Below are positions 56,337 to 64,000 of a stretch of DNA of 64,000 nucleotides, in pieces (position 1 is the stretch's first letter; each line of letters starts with the position of its first letter). Made by a program: the position numbers and the translations under genes. A model generated the notes under the pieces. It was given only the letters and a program-made list of their open reading frames with translations. It was not told the DNA's origin and ran no database searches. This stretch comes from Sabellastarte sp. h YS-2021 (Eukaryota > Annelida > Polychaeta > Sabellida > Sabellidae), in NCBI GenBank assembly GCA_964017235.1, contig OZ024933.1, positions 6,203,962 through 6,267,961 of the forward strand, read 5' to 3'.

Positions 56337-57754
56337 AATTTTCTCAGTAACTAATGCAGGGATTTCTCTGAGATCTTGCACATATGTACTAGGTCACAAG
56401 TAGATTCCCTTGTGTGAGTGTCAGACCTGGATCTTTCTTAATTATATTTTTATGAATTTTTAAAATAATTTTTAATGCATTAAAATTAATGAAATCATGC
56501 ACTAAATCAATTATAACTTGAAAAGTCTTGCATTTAGAGCATTTTGTTAAAATATATTAATCAGCTACTTTTTCCATAGCTACAACATGGTGAGTAACTT
56601 GGATGTCTATTTCAATAGCTAAGTGAGTAATAGCTACTTTGTCAATTTTTATTGATAACCATAATGAGTAAATGGCTTACATCTTCAAAAGTATTGCAGC
56701 TACACAATTCCTCTCAAATATGTTGTTCATCTACTTTTTTGAGAACTGTAACATATTTAAGTTTCACAACTGTTACTCAACGTACAAGTGAGTAATGGCT
56801 ACTTTATTGCTACTTTTAGTGAAAATGTGAAAAATCACAAATATCTCGCAAACCGTAAGAGATAGAGCGATTTCGAGCAAATTTTTGACCCACAGGGTGT
56901 CCTGTGGAAAGGGGGAAAATTTCAATTTTCGCCACTTTTGGCGGCCATCTTGGCTTTTCGCGGAAAATGAAAAAGTGTCAATATCTCGAAAACCGTAAGA
57001 GATGGAGCAATTTCCAGCAAATTTTTGACGCACAGGGTAGTACAAGAGTCTCCTGTCCAATGGGGGAAAATTTCAATTTTCGCCACTTTTGGCGGCCATC
57101 TTGGATTTTCGCGGAAAATGAAAAAGAGTCAATACCTCGAAAACTGTAAGAGATAGAGAGATTTCGAGCGAATTTTTGACCCCCAGGGTGGTACAAGAGT
57201 CTCCTGTTCGAAGGAGGGAAATTTCAATTTTCGCCACTTTCGGCGGCCATCTTGAATTTTTGCGGAAAATGAAAAAGTGTCAATATCTCGAAAACCGTAA
57301 TAGATAGAGCGATTTCGAGCGAATTTTTTAACCGCATGGTGGTACAAGAGTGACCTGTGGAAAGGGGGAAAATTTCAATTTTCGTCACTTTTGGCGGCCA
57401 TCTTGGCTTTTCGCGGAAAATGAAAAAGTGTCAATATCTCGAAAACCGTAAGAGATGGAGCAATTTCCAGCAAATTTTTGACGCACAGGGTAGTACAAGA
57501 GTCTCCTGTCCAATGGAGGAAAATTTCAATTTTCGCCACTTTTGGCGGCCATCTTGGATTTTCGTGGAAAATGAAAAAGAGTCAATACCTCGAAAGCCGT
57601 AAGAAATAGAGCGATTTCGAGCGAATTTTTGACCCACAGGGTGCTACAAGAGTGTCCTGTGCAAAGGGGAAAAATTTCAATTTTTGCCACTTTCGGCGGC
57701 CATCTTGGATTTTTGCGGAAAATGGAAAAGTGTCAATATCTCGAAAACCGTTAA

Positions 57755-57969
57755 GCCCTGTTTCCATGTACGCGGGTCGCGGTAGCGATAAAAATCGATC
57801 CTACATGAATACTCAGCAGTGTTTCCATTTCCGCGGGTCGCGGCTGCGGATAGCGGGATGCGGTATATGCGGGACGTTATTTTTAATTCGATCCCTGACC
57901 GATTTTTTCCGCGACCCGCTAGCGGCAGGCGGGAATCGCGTCCCGCTACCGCGTACATGGAAATAGCGC
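57755..57969. mobile_element. 215-bp TTAA-flanked MITE (unit 3)
   Basis: Same insertion as in unit 1, with unit-1-type variants; TTAA at 57751-57754 and 57970-57973. Confidence 0.85.
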
Positions 57970-58410
57970 TTAAGAGATAGAGCGATTTCGAGCGAATTTT
58001 TGACCCCACAGTATGGTACAACAGTGTCCTATGCAAAGGGGAAAATTTTCAATTTAGTATTTCTTCCCCTGCGGTACTCGGCGGGAGATACATACCGCGG
58101 CAGTGGTCTTGTTATCTTTTATTTTTTAAAAACACTGTTTAATATGTATAATGTCTTTTCCTCTAGGTGACCTATAATGTCATTATTAGTCTTCATCTTT
58201 TCATTAGAAAATTGATTTTCAAGCCCAGGGCTTGTTGTTATTGATAGTGAAGACCTTGGGGCTGTATATTGTATATATTTTTTTATTTGGGGTTTTATGG
58301 CGCTTTCAACACTGTACAGGTCATATCACGATGGGTAATTGGGAGGGCAGAGGAAACCAGTACATACAGTTGTTCAAAGTTGTTCCAGCTTTCCCACTTG
58401 AGGTCGGGGC

Positions 58411-59301
58411 GTGAAGGAAACTGGAATCACTCACCCCAGTGGGGTGGACATATTATTTTTCCGCCGTCCAGATGCTTGGTTTGAATGGTTCACAGTCAAT
58501 ATCAGCAAAGATGATAATCTCACCCGTCTCTTAGATAGTTTCCACAGAGACAGACCCAAAGGGCGGAGGAGTATACCCTCATGGAACCTTTCTCTGGTCC
58601 TACACCAACTGACAAAGGCTCCCTTTGAACCTCTTAGGGAGGCGTCAATGAAGCATCTGACCTTCAAGACTGTCTTCCTTTTGGCCCTGGGTTCTGGCAA
58701 AAGAAGGAGTGAGATACATGCATGGCAGCATAAGAAAATTAGACACCAGTCGGACTGGTCTAAGGTGTCCCTGTTTCCATCTCCCAGCTTTCTTTCCAAG
58801 AACCAGCTGGCCAAAGAGGGTCCGGAGTGTGTAGCCCCAGTGGTCATACCAGCCCTGGCTCCTACTCTGGATAGATCCCTCAAGTCTGACAGAACTCTTT
58901 GTCCAGTTCGAGCCTTGCGCTACTATTTGGACAGGACTTTAGACTTTAGGCAGGGCAAAGAATTAGTTTTTGTCTCCTTCAAGAAAGGTTTTGACAAAGA
59001 CATCTCACCTGCCACTATCTCCTCATGGATCAAGCAGACGGTGATCCTATGCTATGAGCTCTCTGATCAACAGGCCCACACCTTACATCAAGTCAAAGCT
59101 CATGATGTGAGGGCCTTTGCTGCCTCTAAAGCCTTCCAGTCGGGAATTTCCTTAGAGCAGATCCTAGCAGCCTGCCACTGGAAATCTCATAATACCTTCA
59201 CTCAATTCTATCTGAAGGATGTGGCTTGGGCCGATTCAGAGCTCTACCATCTTGGTCCGGTTGTGGCTGCTCAGCAGATCCACCAAGGGACTAGTACCTA
59301 G
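58411..59301 (+). CDS. 296-codon chimeric frame (unit 4)
   Basis: Third occurrence of the tail-recombinase fusion, across the junction at 58489/58490. It is identical in amino acids to the unit 3 frame as far as I can see by eye. Fossil-derived; no promoter evidence. Confidence 0.55.
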   Translation: MKETGITHPSGVDILFFRRPDAWFEWFTVNISKDDNLTRLLDSFHRDRPKGRRSIPSWNLSLVLHQLTKAPFEPLREASMKHLTFKTVFLLALGSGKRRSEIHAWQHKKIRHQSDWSKVSLFPSPSFLSKNQLAKEGPECVAPVVIPALAPTLDRSLKSDRTLCPVRALRYYLDRTLDFRQGKELVFVSFKKGFDKDISPATISSWIKQTVILCYELSDQQAHTLHQVKAHDVRAFAASKAFQSGISLEQILAACHWKSHNTFTQFYLKDVAWADSELYHLGPVVAAQQIHQGTST

Positions 59302-60092
59302 AGGAGACCTGTACATACGTAGATAATTGTACATATCTGTATATATTGCACATATAGTTAAAAAAAAAAATCTGGACGTGCTTCCTTCGGGAGGATTACT
59401 CTATGGGACTGAACTCATCCCTCTCTTCCCCTACCTCAGAGCAGGTCTGTTCAAAAAGGGGGGGGGCAAGGTCGACTGACGGTTCAACACCTTGTAACCG
59501 GATGATGATATTCGACCATAGCCTTAAGGGTTATCGACCTCAGGTCTTCCCAGGCTTTAAAGGAAATTGTTCATTATTTTTAGTATGAGTTCAAGCCTAG
59601 TCCCTAGTAACTTACCCGCCAACCAAGCGGTAGTTATTCAGCAATTGTCCATTGGATAGGATGTATTAACGCAATAAAATTGCAAATTTAATAGGTAAAT
59701 TAAATTTTTATAAGTTAATACCCTATCCAATGGACACACAAGACCCTCCCACCGACCCCGCTATCAGTCTACTAGGGGTCTAATAGGTTTAGACAACGAA
59801 AAAAATGCTATGACGTCACGCTGTCTAGACAGGAAGGAAGTACGACACGCCACCTGGCGAGTGCACAGTACTGGGCCGGCCTGGTCGGTGTAGACACAGG
59901 ACATCTTTTTCTGACGTTTGGCGGGCCGGTCCGCGCTGACCGGATAAGCAATTGTCCATTGGATAGGGTATTAACTTATAAAAATTTAATTTACCTATTA
60001 AATTTGCAAACTTCTGGTGGTTTGTTCGTCTGTTGGCTAGAGCCATTATAAGTGAGTTACCCCCCACCCTAAGTATGAAAATTTTACCACAA

Positions 60093-62141
60093 CCCAGCAG
60101 GCACACAACTTTTGAAATCTGGTTGAATCCAACGTAGAAATCTGGTTGAAATACGTGTAGATTTTGCAAACCATTTTTAGCTGGATCCAACCGGTGAAAT
60201 CATGTTGAAACCAACGTTGAAATCAGGTTGAATTCAGTGGGTGAAATCTGGTTGAAATACGTGTAGATTTTGCAAACCATTTTTGGTTGGATCCAACCAG
60301 TGAAATCAGGTTGAATTCAATCGGTGAAATCAGGTTGAATTCAGTGGGTGAAATCTGGTTGAAATACATGTAGATTTTGCAAACCATATTTGGTTGGATC
60401 CAACCAATGAAATCAGGTTGAATTCAATTGGTGAAATCAGGTTGAATTCAATGGGTGAAATCTGGTTGAAATACGTGTAGATTTTGCAAACTGTTTTTGG
60501 TTGAATCCAATGTATGAAATAGGGTTGAATTCAATGGGTGAAATCAGGTTGTTTACACTGTCTTCTTTATTTGAATCATTGTAGCTTGTGTGTCATAATT
60601 ATAGCTTCTTAATAATATTATACAATAACTATCCATATGCATATTTTACAATTTGGATACATCTTCAAAATAATTAATTCTTTCCAAGATGACATGTTTT
60701 CATGAATCATTGTATATTCAATATTCTATTTCTGATGACATTGTAATAACACATAATTTTGCATCAGCTTTCAAATATAATTGCTCAAGATATGTAAATC
60801 CATATTTTCCAACTAAATATCCATTTTTATGTTATTAATAGGACAGGTATTATTCAGAGCCTTCAATTGAAATTCTTTCTGTGAAATTTTAAAATAAATT
60901 TTTTTCTTTGTAAATAACAAACAACTGTGACATTATTTAGATCATCAGTATTTTATCCAATCAGTTTCTTTTAAATGTTTTATTAATTTGGCTATAATTA
61001 TATGGTAATTATAAAGAAGCTATAATCATGTAGCAAAGCCACAATGCTCAGTTCAGATACTTGTGTCTCATACAACTTTGTCATATATACTGAAAAAAAA
61101 CACAAGAAAAGCCACATTTGTAGAACTCAACCCATTACTCCCCACCTTAATTAGTTGTCAGTTCTGACCCACAAAAAAAACAGACCTAAGGAAGTAAACA
61201 CCATGCATGCAATTGAGCAAGGGTAAACCCCCACCTCCACCCCTGCTGTGTTATCTAATTACTTTTAGTCACAGGCCTTATGTTCCGTGTAGCAGGGTAC
61301 AGATAAGAAAACCAGGAACCCCCCCAACCTCACTGTTGTGTGATAAGATGCTATAGCTTAGGTTCTCTGTATAGAGAAGTTTTCAGTGTAAACTTGCAAA
61401 CTGAAAACTAGTTATTTGTGTATTGGAGAATTTGAGACACAAATTCAAATTACTAAGTTTTGATGAATAAGTTTGAATTTATCTTTTTTTATTTAAGATA
61501 AGTTTGACTTAAAAATGTTTTTTTAATTATCAAGAATTGCATTAATCAAAATATAATTATAAATTATAAAAATTATATTTGGGTGCATCAGTTTTGTTGT
61601 TGCTATAAATTAATAAGGAGAATGGATAAAAGCTACAAGTACATGCAAGTACAAAAGCTACAAGTACATAATCATTATCATCTTCATAATCTTTAAAAAT
61701 TAGTCTTTGCTTTAGAAATACCTACAAATTCAAAAACGATTGCAATAATAGTTCTTTCAAAAAGTTAGACTTAATCACTATATCACCCTCTAGAAAAAGA
61801 ATTTTCAACCAAAGATCACTAGTCATTCATTTCCCAATATTCAACCTGTTTTCTGTTCAATAACATGACTAAGATTTCATGTCAAAAAACCTAACTTGAT
61901 TTAGTGGTGATTTTTTGTGAAGTATCACTACTTTTTCCAGTCAGAAATCCAGCTTTGAAATAGTGTTGAAATTGTGTCAGTGTCAATTTTTCAACCAAAA
62001 TTCACCATTTCTGGTCAAAATATCACTACTTTTTCATGTCAGAAAACTAACTTAGATATAGTAGTTGATAATGTGCATTTCAACGTCAGGACCTGTTTTC
62101 AACTTTAAATCAATGACATTTCAAGGCGTGTGCCTGCTGGG
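60093..62141. mobile_element. 2-kb TIR element (unit 4)
   Basis: Same position and orientation as in unit 2. Shares the AATTATATTTGGG variant with unit 2. Confidence 0.87.
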
Positions 62142-63106
62142 AATTTTCTCAGTAACTAATGCAGGGATTTCTCTGATATCTTGCACATATGTACTAGGTC
62201 ACAAGTAGATTCCCTTGTGTGAGTGTCAGACCTGGATCTTTCTTAATTATATTTTTATGAATTTTTAAAATAATTTTTAATGCATTAAAATTAATGAAAT
62301 CATGCACTAAATCAATTATAACTTGAAAAGTCTTGCATTTAGAGCATTTTGTTAAAATATATTAATCAGCTACTTTTTCCATAGCTACAACATGGTGAGT
62401 AACTTGGATGTCTATTTCAATAGCTAAGTGAGTAATAGCTACTTTGTCAATTTTTATTGATAACCATAATGAGTAAATGGCTTACATCTTCAAAAGTATT
62501 GCAGCTACACAATTCCTCTCAAATATGTTGTTCATCTACTTTTTTGTGAACTGTAACATATTTAAGTTTCACAACTGTTACTCAACGTACAAGTGAGTAA
62601 TGGCTACTTTATTGCTACTTTTAGTGAAAATGTGAAAAATCACAAATATCTCGCAAACCGTAAGAGATAGAGCGATTTCGAGCAAATTTTTGACCCACAG
62701 GGTGTCCTGTGGAAAGGGGGAAAATTTCAATTTTCGCCACTTTTGGCGGCCATCTTGGCTTTTCGCGGAAAATGAAAAAGTGTCAATATCTCGAAAACCG
62801 TAAGAGATGGAGCAATTTCCAGCAAATTTTTGACGCACAGGGTAGTACAAGAGTCTCCTGTCCAATGGGGGAAAATTTCAATTTTCGCCACTTTTGGCGG
62901 CCATCATGGATTTTCGCGGAAAATGAAAAAGAGTCAATACCTCGAAAGCCGTAAGAAATAGAGCGATTTCGAGCGAATTTTTGACCCCCAGGGTGCTACA
63001 AGAGTGTCCTGTGCAAAGGGAAAAAATTTCAATTTTTGCCACTTTCGGCGGCCATCTTGGATTTTTGCGGAAAATGGAAAAGTGTCAATATTTCGAAAAC
63101 CGTTAA

Positions 63107-63321
63107 GCCCTGTTTCCATGTACGCGGGTCGCGGTAGCGATAAAAATCGATCCTACATGAATACTCAGCAGTGTTTCCATTTCCGCGGGTCGCAGCTGCG
63201 GATAGCGGGATGCGGTATATGCGGGACGTTATTTTTAATTCGATCCCTGACCGATTTTTTCCGCGACCCGCTGGCGGCAGGCGGGAATCGCGTCCCGCTA
63301 CCACGTACATGGAAATAGCGC
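63107..63321. mobile_element. 215-bp TTAA-flanked MITE (unit 4)
   Basis: Same insertion as in unit 2 (GGTCGCAGCTGCG, CTACCACGTACATGG variants); TTAA at 63103-63106 and 63322-63325. Confidence 0.85.
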
Positions 63322-63841
63322 TTAAGAGATAGAGCGATTTCGAGCGAATTTTTGACCCCACAGTATGGTACAACAGTGTCCTATGCAAAGGGGAAAATTT
63401 TCAATTTAGTATTTCTTCCCCTGCGGTACTCGGCGGGAGATACATACCGCGGCAGTGGTCTTGTTATCTTTTATTTTTTAAAAACACTGTTTAATATGTA
63501 TAATGTCTTTTCCTCTAGGTGACCTATAATGTCATTATTAGTCTTCATCTTTTCATTAGAAAATTGATTTTCAAGCCCAGGGCTTGTTGTTATTGATAGT
63601 GAAGACCTTGGGGCTGTATATTGTATATATTTTTTTATTTGGGGTTTTATGGCGCTTTCAACACTGTACAGGTCATATCACGATGGGTAATTGGGAGGGC
63701 AGAGGAAACCAGTACATACAGTTGTTCAAAGTTGTTCCAGCTTTCCCACTTGAGGTCGGGGCGTGAAGGAAACTGGAATCACTCACCCCAGTGGGGTGGA
63801 CATATTATTTTTCCGCCGTCCAGATGCTTGGTTTGAATGGT

Positions 63842-64000
63842 TTCTGCTCATTTCAAGGAAAAGTATTTATCCTATCTTTACCAAATTTGGTATGGGTGTT
63901 TATTGGGTTAATAGCTTGCATGGGATTGCTTTTGGTGAAGATGGCTCTATAGCTAACTGAGTAATAGCTACTTAGCTACTTTTGTGGACTTCTTTTGTTT
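63842..64000. repeat. Type-B extension, cut by window end
   Basis: Identical by eye to 49508-49666. It shows that the 14.3-kb pattern continues beyond the window. Confidence 0.85.

Larger units (their letters stand above)
52685..58489 (+). repeat. Tandem segmental unit 3 (type A, 5.8 kb)
   Basis: Matches unit 1 in length (5805 versus 5807 bp), in six 151-bp steps and in markers AATTACATTTGGG and GGTGGAGACAC. It starts 14337 bp after unit 1, which defines the long period. It contains the DIRS fragment (52685-54203), the 2-kb element (54287-56336) and the MITE (57755-57969). Confidence 0.9.
58490..63841 (+). repeat. Tandem segmental unit 4 (type B, three 151-bp steps)
   Basis: Matches unit 2 in structure and markers and lies 14335 bp after it. 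It contains the DIRS fragment (58490-60009), the 2-kb element (60093-62141), the short 151-bp block and the MITE (63107-63321). It leads into the type-B extension. Confidence 0.9.

Noticed and set aside
38348-64000. Independent transposition as the source of the repeated DIRS fragments
   Set aside because: Each fragment shares the same left junction and the same non-DIRS right flank over kilobases, which only duplication of the whole unit explains.

Overview
This is repeat-dominated animal DNA and not a prokaryotic region. It has no operons and no dense long frames. It holds two tyrosine-recombinase (DIRS-type) retroelements, a Ty3/gypsy LTR element, a tRNA-derived SINE, many short TIR elements (TA-, TTAA- or 8-bp-flanked), satellites and one pair of plausible spliced host exons. 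A conserved stretch encoding GRAEETSTYS / GRGNQYIQL resembles, from memory only, repeats in lancelet (Branchiostoma) gene predictions. A lancelet-like marine invertebrate is my best guess, unconfirmed.

Region 1 (1-12100) is a satellite field. Related tandem families with periods of about 143, 317, 169, 133 and 155 bp alternate and are punctuated by GC-rich terminal-type hairpins. The largest 133-bp block (7335-11090) shows a higher-order period of about 1.73 kb, roughly 13 monomers. The edges carry duplicated segments (1-344 = 994-1338; 350-776 = 14233-14659).

Region 2 (12256-20770) is nested DNA transposons. A probable 3.4-kb TIR element contains a 2.1-kb TA-flanked element, which itself holds a hAT-like element and further MITEs; a MITE and a SINE with duplicated flanks sit beside it. 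Then come two exons at 17240-17367 and 18088-18222 with compatible phase, which look like part of a KRP...CPA-type (CaRF-like) gene, followed by a second hAT-like element and an inverted repeat pair.

Region 3 (20775-39869) holds two DIRS elements in + orientation. The first (20775-31650) was hit by a minus-strand Ty3/gypsy element (21786-26285) flanked by a 5-bp duplication. The second (34653-39869) was hit by a 720-bp palindromic-ended MITE. Both keep the DIRS hallmark: inverted terminal repeats plus an internal complementary region joining the complements of the two outer ends. All are treated as fossils.

Region 4 (38348-64000) is a tandem segmental duplication. The basic unit is about 5.8 kb: the 3' part of the second DIRS, a 2-kb CAGCAGGCACAC-ended element, 151-bp repeats with a TTAA-flanked MITE, and a tail. 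Units come in two forms (six or three 151-bp steps, with different right junctions). They are arranged so that the true period is about 14.34 kb, present nearly twice before the window ends. At three unit junctions, tail sequence runs in frame into the DIRS recombinase fragment, giving repeated 296-codon open frames.
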